DNA of 62,628 nucleotides from Tubiluchus corallicola (Eukaryota > Priapulida > Priapulimorpha > Priapulimorphida > Tubiluchidae): positions 1 through 62,628 of the forward strand of contig JAQGDQ010001102.1 in the NCBI GenBank assembly GCA_030141605.1, read 5' to 3'. The stretch's first letter is position 1. Every line of letters begins with the position of its first letter. The notes under the pieces were generated by a model. The model was not told the origin of the DNA. It saw nothing but the letters and a program-made list of their open reading frames with translations, and did not search any database. A program made the position numbers and the translations under genes. Of this stretch, positions 55,001 to 59,189 are shown in pieces.

Positions 55001-58000
55001 AATTGTACACAATTTATTGCGAACTCTTTGATTTAAGTGTAAGAATTGATTTTGTTAAATAGTATCAGTAATAATTTATATGCTTTGTTTTGCAAAAAGA
55101 GTTATGATGTAAAAAATTTGCCTATTTTTTTAGAGAAAGAGTAAAAAGATAAACCCAAAAGTTTCAATGCTATATATTTTGCTGATGTTTTAACAAGCAG
55201 TGCACAGCTAGTTTGTTTATTTATTATGTGATTTTTTTGATATCACTAGGAGTATACTGCAAATTTGAGGGAGCACGACTTTTGTGCCGATGGAAACAGG
55301 TTTAATAATTTTCAAGCCTTTGCTAAAGCAGTTATTCAGCTTTCTGGAAATCTTAACATTCTGACGAACAGTATCTTGGAAATAAGTAAAGGTGAATTTT
55401 TGTGTAATATAAATATACTGTTGCATGTACTGCCTAATGTACTATGCTAATAGGCAATTATAGTATATGATTGTTACTACAATAATTACAATGGTAATTA
55501 TAGTACACAGTGATAAAGATCTCCAATTAAAATAAGCCGAAATGACCTATTCGTAAAGGGCAGTATATCTGCGACATACTGACCAGAACTAATGACATGA
55601 AAATATTCCATTACAAAGGTTACTACGCATAGTAGATTCTAGCTTAATGATGCCTTGATTAGTTGGAATTCATTTTAATGTCTTCGCTACACATTTTCTC
55701 ACTGGACTAATGTTTCTCACTGATGACAAATTATTGGCCTTATTTATTGTGTACTTGTTTTCTGTGATTGCAAAGTGACTATGTTTTGCATGATTAGTAA
55801 TTGAGCAAATGATTTTGTTTCTAAACAGATCAACTATGTATATATTATCTTTATTCGTATTTTAGTTTGTAATTTGCATAGTAATTAAAATCGTGGAGCA
55901 CAATGATAAAGATCATCATTTAAAATTACCCAAAATTACTCACTCCCAAGGGGCAGTATATCTGCAATGTACTGACCAGATCTACTGGCATGGAAATACA
56001 AAGGTTACTACACACATATATGTACTACTTCAATATTAAAACATATACATACATTAACGTGCATATGTGTGTATATATGTATATATATATACATATTGGT
56101 GTCTAATATTAGTCCCTTTTATGATACCCATGTTGTGATTCGCAAAATCATAATCTAAAGATTCATGTGACTATATAAAAAAAATGAGTAGAACAACAGC
56201 CTTCTAACTGAGGTACTTAGTGTTAGTTAAATCCATAGTTACGAGAGCAGAAATTCTCAGAAGAAAATAGCTATGCATTTATTCAACAAATAGGTTTACC
56301 TTTAACTGGAGGAGGATACGCACTGGCAATTTAATTTATTTAATGCGATTTGTAGAAAAAATGCATTGCTCTCTATCTTCTGCCAATATTTGTTAGTGAG
56401 AAGAAGATTATGTAACATTGAAGTGATTTTAGCTGATAAATTCATAGTCACATAATATAGTATGTTATAAAAACTTTGTATATCATGATAAAGTGTTAAA
56501 TACCACATTTAGTTATTTTTTGGAAGGAGTTTACAATCCCCCGCACAATTTACGTACCTATCCCATATCCCTAACCCTAACCTGACCCTAATGTTAATCC
56601 ACTTCACAAACTATAGTATTTTTGATAATATTAACTAGCTCAATAATTCCAGAAAACATTGTAGTAGGTAATGAGCAATGTAGCTATAATAAGAGACTAA
56701 ATGATTTTGCATCTTAGCTCTTATATTACATAGGGGTGGGAAAAGATACGTAATGCAAATGCCAACTTTGACAGTGTAGCTGCTAGCTAGTCGATCCAAA
56801 ATTAACTCAGTCGTTCAGACAATTTGTTGTCATGATAGATTGTGAAAATAACATTTAAACATAATTTCAGGAGAGAAAAAAGATTTAAATGGTGTACGTC
56901 GTGTGGTGAGTGCTCTGCACAAAATCTTGGAGAAATTGTCATTTATAATAGGACTGACTGATGCTGATACAGAATCAAGCTCGGAGTCCCAGTGTGACAT
57001 GTACCAATTATCTAAAGACCAGCTAATGAAACAATATCACATAGTTTCTTCAATACAGCAAGGTAGGTAAATGAAAGTCACAAACTTTTTATTAATAATT
57101 AAATATATGCTATCAAACCTTGAATGATCAAATTTGACCAAAATTTGATTTCGCATTAATAGTAAAACTCTGCAGGTAGCTCATTTCTGTATATAAATGT
57201 GAAATAATGCTTATGCTCAATATGTCAATGCAAGAATAGAAAAATAAGTGGCTAGTAAAATTATTTAGGGCCTACTTAGAAAAGTGAAATTTCAAAATTG
57301 TCTCCATTAATTGTTGACTAGGCCAACATCTTGAAATATGCTTCTATGAAGTTCTGATGGCATTTTTTTCTTGGCAAAATACAAAATGGCCACCAAGTTT
57401 TTGTGCAAAACAATATACCCCCGTATATACTCGCATATAAGCCGAATTTAGAACTATAAAATACAATACTGAAATCAGGGGGTCGGCTTATATGCGCATG
57501 AAACAAAATGAACACAAGGACAGACACTAATGCCAATTTTTTTTGTGAATAAATAGAAAACAAAATATTTTCTTCTTTATTCATATCAAAATGTATAATT
57601 TCTTCTATTTCTTCTAGTATGTAACATAAAAGTAAGCATTTTACATCTTTATAGTAAAAAATTTCTATGAACCAAAAATACCCAATTAACAAAATGTGAC
57701 AAAAAGGGATCAATTTTGTTGATTGGGTATGGAGGAAAATTAGACAAGTTGATGGTCGGCTTATATACGGGTTTTTTGTAAAAACTGGCCATTTTAAAGC
57801 AGTTTTAGGGGGTCGGCTTATATGCGATGTAGGCTTATATGCGAGTATATACGGTAAATCAAAAGAAATTCCCAGGAAATTAACATTAAGAGGCGATTAT
57901 TACATCAATTCCAAGGTAGTTGGATCTAAGGTATCCATTTCTGTTAATTTTATTTGAAAAATGCCATTGTTTTGAAAGATGGCTGCAGCTGCTTGTGTAA

Positions 58001-59189
58001 TACGTTAGCTATATTGTATGTTCTAAGGCAAATAGGATGATGGTCTTCAGGCTCAGGCTTCATGGGTCAGGAAATTAGGGTAGTATCGATCATGGCCACC
58101 GTTTCAAATTATTTTTTTTTAGTTTATTTTTTCATTTAATTAACATGTACTCATTTTATCGGTTGAATTTAAACCTCACAATCTTTTATTTAGTGGATTA
58201 CTGTGTACATGCATGTAAAATTTGCATAATTTATAAGTTGTATTTCGTGTTTTTCTTTTTTTATGTTTATTTATACTATTTATTGTTTTAGGAACTCGAC
58301 CTGGATGTAAAAGAGCATATGGCTCATTCTAGCTATCGAATTTAAATAAAATTCTTGTCTTATAATCACTTCTTAATATTAATTGTCTTTGAATCTCTTT
58401 TGATTTGTGCAAAAACTTTTTCATTTTGGTTTTTGCTTTTTGCTTTTTTGACCCCTTTTCGACAATTTTTCAAGCTAGCAGCAGCTTTTTAACAATGTCA
58501 AATTGATAAGACTGGCTATGTTGCCCACTTTTAGAAAAAAATGCCCCCAGGGTCCCACTTCTGAAAATTGGTCCAGTCTATTGATTTTTGCACCATTTAT
58601 GACCAGTATCTTCCAATGTTAAATTCATATTGAAAGAAGCTTAATGTCAGTATTCGTTTAGTTGAAAATGCAGAAACGTCTGTGTCTCATGAGGAAAAGT
58701 CACCATTTGTAAAAAATTCAATTTAGTACATTGTATATTGCCTTGTATTCTGTAAGGTATGAATAGATGAGGCTTTTTATTTTTTTTATCTAAAACAGAA
58801 ATGGTTATTGAAGAAACCTCATTCTTTGTCAATTGAAAGAAAAAGTATAGAGATATTAAAAACTCTATTAGAGTTATTAGACTTTGTTTTACACAGCTCT
58901 ATAAACATTATAATGTTTTTTAGCTACAGCACAGATGAGTACTCTGATCACTCGACAGATTGAGTATTCCCACCTGAATTTAGCTTTCAGGTCTCCAGTT
59001 AAGCCACATTGTATGCAAATACCGGAGTCGTCAGAATCGTCACAGTTTATTAGTTTGATTAGACCAAGTAGACAAATCCAGCGTGGTGGACGAAAGCGAC
59101 TGTCGTTGGTACAAATGGTACTAGAAAAAACCAGTGCTGGTATAACCAGTGAAATATCTAAACAGAAATCCTGCAGCTTCAAAAAATAA
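10195..59189 (+). CDS. KIF14: KIF14-type kinesin, 30 coding exons, 1,622 aa
   Basis: This is a plus-end microtubule motor of the kinesin-3 group. The vertebrate KIF14 acts at the central spindle and midbody in cytokinesis with PRC1 and citron kinase. Thirty exons join with consistent phases and GT-AG ends: 10195-10491, 11710-12324, 15415-15494, 15830-16084, 17003-17174, 17972-18055, 19133-19240, 20801-20917, 21282-21397, 22204-22376, 32547-32749, 33246-33430, 36301-36537, 37173-37320, 37741-37818, 38342-38380, 38973-39032, 39873-40061, 40299-40427, 42834-42928, 47445-47539, 48111-48257, 48489-48605, 49948-50117, 50780-50920, 52985-53119, 54310-54393, 55250-55391, 56871-57062, 58924-59189. The total is 4,869 nt with no internal stop. 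Domains: basic S/T-P-rich extension 1-305; motor about 315-665 with P-loop 407-415, switch I 519-526 and switch II 558-563; neck coil 673-740; FHA about 745-860; coiled coil about 865-990; tail to 1622. Human KIF14 is of similar length (about 1,650). The long pre-motor extension plus FHA, and no sign of a PH domain, favour KIF14 over KIF1/KIF13. Confidence 0.93.
11710..12324 (+). CDS. KIF14: KIF14 exon 2: S/T-P-rich pre-motor region
   Basis: Residues 100-304 are disordered and basic. They include a likely nuclear signal [10 protein letters not shown] and repeated SP-x3-PR motifs: [20 protein letters not shown] and [10 protein letters not shown], plus TPSTPRRK and NTPKNR. These look like CDK-type sites. 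In human KIF14 the corresponding region binds PRC1; whether this one does is inference. The donor GTAAGT is strong. Confidence 0.88.
13079..13266. repeat. Minisatellite, 3 copies of 63 bp
   Basis: CCTATATTAA starts units at 13081, 13144 and 13207, each followed by TTGCCTGGCAGATGG and GGTAATG-GGTGG. The third copy diverges at its end. On the minus strand the repeat stays open and gives a [14 protein letters not shown] repeat, which is the only reason a 97-codon ORF appears there. Confidence 0.9.
13301..13392. mobile_element. Small MITE-like element, CAGTC ends
   Basis: It starts CAGTCGAATACAACCG and ends AATGAGGCTTGACTG, so the termini are inverted CAGTC-AA / TT-GACTG, with ATAACGGGGAG inside. 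The end type recalls pogo/Tigger-like DNA transposons (CAGT... with TCGTTATAACG). TA is present on the left flank only. Confidence 0.35.
13470..14130. repeat. Dispersed repeat family 1, copy in intron 2
   Basis: Short blocks in the same order are shared with 19520-20240: TGCACATTTTGGTA, ACGGCAAT or its near match, CTATGCAGTCAT, GTAGTCAAA-GGTGAGAT, TTCTTAAA-TAG, and further down the GATTTACCAATCTGAC-like block. The copies are strongly diverged. Ends and class are unknown. A possible further piece lies at about 12395-12440 (TGTAAAATAATCAACTA), which also occurs at 19365-19381. Confidence 0.55.
15415..15494 (+). CDS. KIF14: KIF14 exon 3: start of motor domain
   Basis: Residues 305-331 carry the first strand of the motor, [15 protein letters not shown], equivalent to the V-x-V-R-x-RPF signature of kinesins. 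The acceptor is AAATTTTAG and the donor GTATGT, phase 2. Confidence 0.9.
15830..16084 (+). CDS. KIF14: KIF14 exon 4: motor, P-loop
   Basis: Residues 331-416 include [30 protein letters not shown] and the ATP-binding P-loop GQTSSGKSY. The fourth loop position is Ser where Gly is usual in kinesins (GQTGSGKSY). The intron falls inside the next serine codon, as expected for a continued SYS-IMG reading. Confidence 0.93.
16300..16640. repeat. Dispersed repeat family 2, copy in intron 4
   Basis: Blocks AAATTTAAAT, TTAGGCACAGCCATTTT, CTTCAGTAACTAAGCA, GAGTCAGTGGT and AATTACGTAAGTCTTTCA occur here. Equivalents appear in the same order in 52320-52700. A piece ending in CTAATTGCGTAAGTGTTTCA recurs at 60388-60460. 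Copies are old and ends are not defined. Confidence 0.5.
17003..17174 (+). CDS. KIF14: KIF14 exon 5: motor
   Basis: Residues 416-473 read [19 protein letters not shown] then [17 protein letters not shown], the central kinesin block with S-Y-x-E-I-Y-N-E. The exon ends at GTAAGT in phase 0. Confidence 0.93.
17972..18055 (+). CDS. KIF14: KIF14 exon 6: motor
   Basis: The 28 codons (residues 474-501) carry [19 protein letters not shown], the kinesin R-E-x-P-x-x-G-x-Y-V-x-x-L block. The acceptor is ATATTTTAG and the donor GTAAGA. Confidence 0.92.
18829..18930. repeat. Short degenerate tandem repeat
   Basis: Units containing CTGGAAT-ACC...TGACTGACC-CTTCACT occur about three times (near 18829, 18868 and 18909) in intron 6. 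The second and third share GGAATCACCATGACT. Confidence 0.55.
19133..19240 (+). CDS. KIF14: KIF14 exon 7: motor, switch I
   Basis: Residues 502-537 contain the switch I motif [13 protein letters not shown] (519 onward), which senses the nucleotide gamma-phosphate. The following RATAATGMN-type lead is also kinesin-typical. The exon is 36 whole codons in phase 0. Confidence 0.94.
19520..20240. repeat. Dispersed repeat family 1, copy in intron 7
   Basis: This is the partner of 13470-14130, in the same orientation, within the intron between exons 7 and 8. A lead block shared with intron 2 (TGTAAAATAATCAACTA) lies about 150 bp before it here but about 1 kb before it in intron 2. One copy may therefore carry an insertion (the minisatellite zone) or the other a deletion. 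Confidence 0.5.
20801..20917 (+). CDS. KIF14: KIF14 exon 8: motor, switch II
   Basis: Residues 538-576 contain [14 protein letters not shown], with switch II DLAGSE at 558-563. The exon has 39 whole codons and is flanked by TTTGTTTCAG and GTAATC. Confidence 0.94.
21282..21397 (+). CDS. KIF14: KIF14 exon 9: motor, alpha-4 and loop 12
   Basis: Residues 577-615 read [18 protein letters not shown] then YRDSVLTW, part of the tubulin-facing surface. The final tryptophan codon is split by the intron (TG/G), which matches the start of exon 10. Confidence 0.93.
22204..22376 (+). CDS. KIF14: KIF14 exon 10: end of motor, neck linker
   Basis: Residues 615-673 carry [20 protein letters not shown] and [14 protein letters not shown], ending the motor with [11 protein letters not shown]. 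Continuing across the intron gives [13 protein letters not shown], as expected for a kinesin neck. Confidence 0.94.
24590..25040 (-). mobile_element. LINE reverse-transcriptase relic, minus strand
   Basis: On the minus strand the order is [53 protein letters not shown], then, after a gap, [18 protein letters not shown] and a FNEFKCK block. This is the usual RT order (W..SLD, DF-KAFDSVPHRRLL, FADDTKI, FN..KCK) with stops and a deletion between KLLKWL and FADD. It is not the same family as the element at 1232-5420. Confidence 0.7.
25645..25700 (-). mobile_element. LINE-like 3' tail, minus strand
   Basis: The minus strand reads TGTATTTGCATTGCCAAAT then AACTAAATAAATAAAT, a tail style common at LINE 3' ends. 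The body upstream on the minus strand (25700-26230) gives no protein match I recognise. Confidence 0.3.
26246..26412. repeat. Tandem duplication, 86-bp unit
   Basis: AGTTTTATAAACAAAAATGG starts at 26246 and 26332. The two units are nearly identical (GTTAGTATTC against ATTAGTATTC; TGCGCATATG against CACTCATATG), so the duplication is recent. Confidence 0.9.
26440..26700 (+). mobile_element. LINE reverse-transcriptase relic, plus strand
   Basis: The frame starting at 26431 carries [14 protein letters not shown]. After a frame change the same region reads [15 protein letters not shown], then NDIPNVIGS after another change. This is the W..FL..R.Q, GVPQGT and NDI order of a LINE RT in decayed form. 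Confidence 0.55.
27785..27830 (-). mobile_element. LINE-like 3' tail, minus strand
   Basis: The minus strand reads CAATAAAGTGCATCTTATCT followed by TATC, the poly(A)-signal-plus-short-repeat end typical of some invertebrate LINEs. No coding relic is recognised upstream on that strand. Confidence 0.3.
27929..28011. repeat. Microsatellite GT then (TA)n
   Basis: GT-rich sequence from 27929 to about 27970 is followed by uninterrupted (TA) repeats at about 27976-28011. Confidence 0.95.
29400..31268 (+). CDS. TTLL12: TTLL12-like protein, intronless, 622 aa
   Basis: This is a member of the tubulin-tyrosine-ligase-like family, subfamily 12. TTLL12 has been linked to tubulin detyrosination state, histone H4K20 methylation and mitotic timing. 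It has an N-terminal SET-like region and a C-terminal TTL (ATP-grasp) region. ATG 29400 has A at -3; the frame is open 24 nt further upstream, but only through a GTG. Seen: [20 protein letters not shown] near the start; a SET-like [10 protein letters not shown] at 202-211; in the TTL part [15 protein letters not shown] (394-409, Lys399), [13 protein letters not shown] (Lys448, Asp450, Arg452), [29 protein letters not shown] (Asp564) and [12 protein letters not shown] (Glu584, Asn586). Length is close to human TTLL12 (about 644, which has many exons). No stop, shift or intron is present, so this is an intact, probably retroposed gene inside intron 10 of the kinesin on the same strand. Confidence 0.95.
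   Translation: MSAFIKEEIADDFNNFLLLHRPQLELSGVPKHYWASLLHKLENDVFDAGNAFSMMQLEDANGIFMGWKTVVSGDNVVNVEDPLQIYLVDHAWTYTVDYAKKQLITCSTLLRRMALLMNVNADNVDTKELVETVLSEMWKFNQTYHLGNLEAHAEMRLPVWYVMDEFGSRIQHSDLPNAKMVPFYYMPQQSGFTLLWPIKNISPGEEVTRDYVQNCFEPPLRKARLLPWCKTDLTSVSAKQKEPEESYYMISRQNETLPDTSCLKLRSLEMNKELYKIYTDYEVLHKFLNHPQFSFVEHLEEADVLWIRSHFTEYKTFSQASPAKFVNQFPYESILTVKDLLACVCRRAVKTEDCFDEDTLECIPAWLPVTYNISTELLQFISYYQQRQRRGLDNTWICKPWNLARGLGIVISNNVNCIVRLPEGGPMIACKYIEDPVLFKRDDVGKVKFDIRFVVLLVSVRPLVVYLYKNFWLRFANKEFSLNDLDDYEKHFTVMNYKKTVDLKQMYCDDFIVEFEKQNPSQKWREIMGEICSVIKSMFECATVVPPPRGIAHSPQSRAIYGIDMMLAWKTKNNVRCIQPMLCEVNYMPDCERACLYYPQFFNDVFKVLFLNERNTESVIEL
31552..31557 (+). terminator. Poly(A) signal AATAAA of the TTLL12-like gene
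   Basis: The first canonical AATAAA lies 284 nt after the TTLL12 stop; another is at 31621-31626. Use of either would end the nested transcript inside the kinesin intron. Confidence 0.5.
32547..32749 (+). CDS. KIF14: KIF14 exon 11: neck coiled coil
   Basis: Residues 673-740 ([13 protein letters not shown] ... [13 protein letters not shown]) form a charged heptad-like helix between motor and FHA. Two TTGCAG acceptors lie eight bases apart; only the first (exon from 32547) keeps the frame open. The donor is GTATGC. This exon lies 10.2 kb from exon 10, across the intron that hosts the TTLL12-like gene. Confidence 0.9.
33246..33430 (+). CDS. KIF14: KIF14 exon 12: FHA domain, first part
   Basis: Residues 741-802 read [20 protein letters not shown], then [18 protein letters not shown] and ADNH. 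The VGR...DI.L.G...H pattern is the phosphothreonine-binding face of FHA domains that follow kinesin-3 motors. Confidence 0.93.
34180..35990 (+). mobile_element. LINE relic (RT and C-terminus), plus strand
   Basis: Broken frames keep the order of a CR1/Rex-like ORF2: [13 protein letters not shown] linker, [38 protein letters not shown] then [44 protein letters not shown], and the terminal [20 protein letters not shown]. Many stops and a deletion of the catalytic FADD/YADD region show that it is dead. The terminal LWNSLP motif is shared with the element at 1232-5420, but the sequences differ. Confidence 0.75.
36059..36170. repeat. TGTGG-rich low-complexity tract
   Basis: Irregular GTGTGGTGTGG and GTAGTGTGGCATGG units lie 130 bp before the exon 13 acceptor. 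No regular period is seen. The G-rich strand is the transcribed sense strand. Confidence 0.75.
36301..36537 (+). CDS. KIF14: KIF14 exon 13: FHA domain, second part
   Basis: Residues 802-881 complete the [23 protein letters not shown] then [17 protein letters not shown], with the N-G and H-G-D-R-x-x-x-G signature. A helical stretch [13 protein letters not shown] leads into the coiled coil. Confidence 0.93.
37173..37320 (+). CDS. KIF14: KIF14 exon 14: coiled coil
   Basis: Residues 881-930 are a highly charged helix ([20 protein letters not shown] ...), a clear coiled coil. The acceptor is TTTTCTCTAG and the donor GTTTGT. Confidence 0.9.
37741..37818 (+). CDS. KIF14: KIF14 exon 15: coiled coil
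   Basis: The 26 codons (residues 931-956) begin [16 protein letters not shown] and continue the charged coil. The acceptor TTGTTAAAG is poor in pyrimidines near the AG but keeps phase; the donor is GTAAAG. Confidence 0.82.
38342..38380 (+). CDS. KIF14: KIF14 exon 16: 13-codon microexon
   Basis: [13 protein letters not shown] (residues 957-969) lies between TTCTCTTGTAG and GTATAC. The frame is closed downstream and the coil character continues. It is short, so it is less certain than its neighbours; skipping it would also keep the frame. Confidence 0.65.
38678..38807. repeat. Foldback hairpin, about 55-bp arms
   Basis: The left arm (about 38678-38734, GTAGTTTAAATTTTGCTGTT ... AATAGTTTTTTTT) is the near-perfect reverse complement of the right arm (about 38752-38807, AAAACTATTGCAATAAACAA ... 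CAAACTACGTGTATA). The loop is about 17 nt, centred on TGTAGCCCTCACTAC. It lies in intron 16. It could be a tiny foldback MITE or a transcribed hairpin. Confidence 0.8.
38973..39032 (+). CDS. KIF14: KIF14 exon 17: coiled coil
   Basis: The 20 codons [20 protein letters not shown] (residues 970-989) sit between TTTTATTTTTAG and GTTTGC. The exon is phase 0 on both sides, so it could be skipped in frame. Confidence 0.75.
39157..39390. mobile_element. Possible pogo/Tigger-like MITE fragment
   Basis: CAGTAAGTCCTCACTTAACG at 39157 is the end style of pogo/Tigger-derived elements. A matching inverted end was not found, so only one terminus supports this. It lies in intron 17. Confidence 0.3.
39873..40061 (+). 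CDS. KIF14: KIF14 exon 18
   Basis: Residues 990-1052 ([20 protein letters not shown] ... [17 protein letters not shown]) are helical, with no named domain. The acceptor is TTTTATTTCAG and the donor GTAAGT. Confidence 0.88.
40150..40245. repeat. GT/GTGGG-rich microsatellite
   Basis: Imperfect GTGTGTGCGTGTATGAGGG and GGGTGCGTGTGTGTGTGCAC units lie in the short intron between exons 18 and 19. Confidence 0.85.
40299..40427 (+). CDS. KIF14: KIF14 exon 19
   Basis: Residues 1053-1095 include [20 protein letters not shown], a W-containing stretch typical of the post-coil region. The acceptor is ATTTTTACAG and the donor GTAGTT. Confidence 0.85.
41809..42012 (+). mobile_element. Possible solo LTR with primer-binding-like site
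   Basis: A block starting TGTGAGAACC and ending CCTAAACA (41999), with AATAAA at 41945-41950, is followed at once by ATTGGCGACGGCA. TTGGCGAC just after a TG...CA unit is the arrangement of an LTR and tRNA primer-binding site in Gypsy-type elements. No gag or pol follows and no second LTR is seen, so this is tentative. Confidence 0.3.
42834..42928 (+). CDS. KIF14: KIF14 exon 20
   Basis: Residues 1096-1127 read [16 protein letters not shown] and PLESPF. The acidic-aromatic D-E-V-F-Y...W pattern resembles the post-coil segment of kinesin-3 proteins. The donor is GTAAGC. The run of T before the acceptor contains other AGs; this choice keeps phase. Confidence 0.8.
42929..47444 (+). other. KIF14 intron 20 (4.5 kb) with LINE relic
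   Basis: About 2.8 kb is one decayed LINE (43560-46325). 46326-47444 is AT-rich; an 83-codon ORF there (46717-46968) is hydrophobic and basic with no family resemblance and is probably chance. Confidence 0.6.
43560..46325 (+). mobile_element. LINE relic, endonuclease to 3' tail, plus strand
   Basis: In order: [16 protein letters not shown] (endonuclease), [30 protein letters not shown], then linker, [59 protein letters not shown]-like remains, [33 protein letters not shown]. The 3' end is CCAATAAATAAATAAATTAC near 46321. The [12 protein letters not shown] block is typical of LINE C-termini. Many stops; the catalytic region near 45300-45500 is largely deleted. This is a different family from the other relics. 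Confidence 0.75.
47445..47539 (+). CDS. KIF14: KIF14 exon 21: Ser-rich
   Basis: Residues 1127-1159 are Ser/Thr-rich ([20 protein letters not shown]), low complexity and likely phosphorylated. It is flanked by CGTTTATTTAG and GTAAAT; phase 2 in, phase 1 out. Confidence 0.82.
48111..48257 (+). CDS. KIF14: KIF14 exon 22
   Basis: Residues 1159-1208 ([19 protein letters not shown] ... [13 protein letters not shown]) lie between TGTTGTGCAG and GTTGGT. They are mixed polar and helical, with no domain recognised. Confidence 0.8.
48489..48605 (+). CDS. KIF14: KIF14 exon 23
   Basis: Residues 1208-1247 ([20 protein letters not shown] ...) are Cys-containing and helical. The acceptor is GTATTTTCAG and the donor GTAAGT. 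Phases match on both sides. Confidence 0.8.
48606..49947 (+). other. KIF14 intron 23, nothing recognised
   Basis: This AT-rich intron shows no repeat family, RNA gene or coding relic that I could identify. Homopolymer-rich T/A tracts dominate. Confidence 0.5.
49948..50117 (+). CDS. KIF14: KIF14 exon 24
   Basis: Residues 1247-1303 ([20 protein letters not shown] ... [10 protein letters not shown]) are helical, with a Trp in DDWRLETEN. The acceptor is CTATCCTATAG and the donor GTGAGA. Confidence 0.83.
50404..50484 (-). repeat. tRNA-Arg-like fragment (tRNA-derived SINE or pseudogene)
   Basis: On the minus strand the sequence reads TGGCTCAGTGGTTAGAACAT then CTGTCTTCTAAAAAGGATG. This matches a tRNA D-arm (A-box type) and an anticodon arm with TCT anticodon. 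The T-arm side (GACTAGTTTTACCACC) is degraded and the acceptor stem does not pair, so this is not a working tRNA gene. It lies in intron 24. Confidence 0.5.
50780..50920 (+). CDS. KIF14: KIF14 exon 25
   Basis: Residues 1304-1350 ([20 protein letters not shown] ...) follow the acceptor TTGTTTTACAG. The donor reads GAG/GTTACA, a weak match to consensus, but it gives the right phase for exon 26 and the frame closes soon after. Confidence 0.78.
50921..52984 (+). other. KIF14 intron 25
   Basis: It holds the internally duplicated copy of repeat family 2 (52320-52700). Nothing else is recognised, although A-rich runs near 51000 and 52310 could be tails of old insertions. Confidence 0.5.
52320..52700. 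repeat. Dispersed repeat family 2, copy in intron 25, internally duplicated
   Basis: AAATTTAAAT then TTAGGCGCAGCCATTTT match the intron 4 copy. After that, about 100 bp beginning GCATTTGTAATACATGCTTC is repeated in tandem (52438 and 52546, period 108), including TAGATTGTCAATGAGCCAGT in both units. Confidence 0.6.
52985..53119 (+). CDS. KIF14: KIF14 exon 26
   Basis: Residues 1351-1395 ([20 protein letters not shown] ...) sit between TATTACTTCAG and GTAGAA. The exon is 45 codons, phase 0, helical. Confidence 0.82.
53207..53382. mobile_element. MITE, pogo/Tigger-like ends, 176 bp
   Basis: It starts CAGTGAAGTCTCGTTATAACG and ends AAATTTGACTG, with TA on both sides, so the termini are inverted (CAGT-AA / TT-ACTG) and flanked by the TA target expected for this superfamily. 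Inside, blocks like CTCGTTATAACGCC and TCGCTTAACACC recur as CTCGTTACAACACC and CTCGCTTAACATC, giving an internal near-duplication. It lies in intron 26. Confidence 0.55.
54310..54393 (+). CDS. KIF14: KIF14 exon 27
   Basis: Residues 1396-1423 ([20 protein letters not shown] ...) sit between GCACATTTTCAG and GTATAT. The exon is 28 codons, phase 0. Confidence 0.8.
55250..55391 (+). CDS. KIF14: KIF14 exon 28
   Basis: Residues 1424-1471 ([16 protein letters not shown] ... [20 protein letters not shown]) sit between GATATCACTAG and GTGAAT, phase 1 out. Confidence 0.82.
55505..55630. repeat. Direct repeat, unit 1, intron 28
   Basis: CACAGTGATAAAGATC, GGGCAGTATATCTGCGACAT, ACTGACCAGA, GACATGAAAATA and CAAAGGTTACTAC recur in the same order at 55899-56013. 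Confidence 0.8.
55899..56013. repeat. Direct repeat, unit 2, intron 28
   Basis: This is the second copy of the unit at 55505-55630, about 390 bp downstream, roughly three-quarters identical by eye. It is followed by a (CATA/TA) microsatellite at about 56040-56095. Confidence 0.8.
56565..56605. repeat. Telomere-like CCCTAA tract
   Basis: CCATATCCCTAACCCTAACC then TGACCCTAATG contains two perfect and two degenerate copies of the CCCTAA hexamer (reverse complement TTAGGG, the common animal telomere repeat). It is too short to be more than an interstitial remnant or part of a mobile element. Confidence 0.5.
56871..57062 (+). CDS. KIF14: KIF14 exon 29
   Basis: Residues 1471-1535 ([20 protein letters not shown] then an acidic [12 protein letters not shown]) sit between CATAATTTCAG and GTAGGT. 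The acidic Ser cluster looks like a casein-kinase-type site. Confidence 0.83.
57421..57854. mobile_element. MITE with perfect 23-bp inverted ends
   Basis: The first 23 bases (CCGTATATACTCGCATATAA plus GCC) are the exact reverse complement of 57832-57854. Three GGTCGGCTTATAT motifs lie inside (57481, 57754, 57811), repeating the terminal sequence as subterminal sites. Size is 434 bp with no ORF for a transposase. TA lies on the right and, two bases out, on the left, which suggests a TA target. It lies in intron 29. Confidence 0.85.
58924..59189 (+). CDS. KIF14: KIF14 exon 30 (last), stop TAA
   Basis: Residues 1535-1622 end in a basic tail: [20 protein letters not shown], with a consensus basophilic kinase site RKRLSL, and a final SFKK. 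TAA at 59187-59189 overlaps an AATAAA (59185-59190). No further good poly(A) signal is seen until the AAT-repeat tract near 59807, so the 3' UTR end is uncertain. Confidence 0.9.

Noticed and set aside
58291-58365. Short segment reading [17 protein letters not shown] before an AATAAA
   Set aside because: It could be a LINE 3' end or an alternative exon, but one short peptide without a recognised family is not enough.
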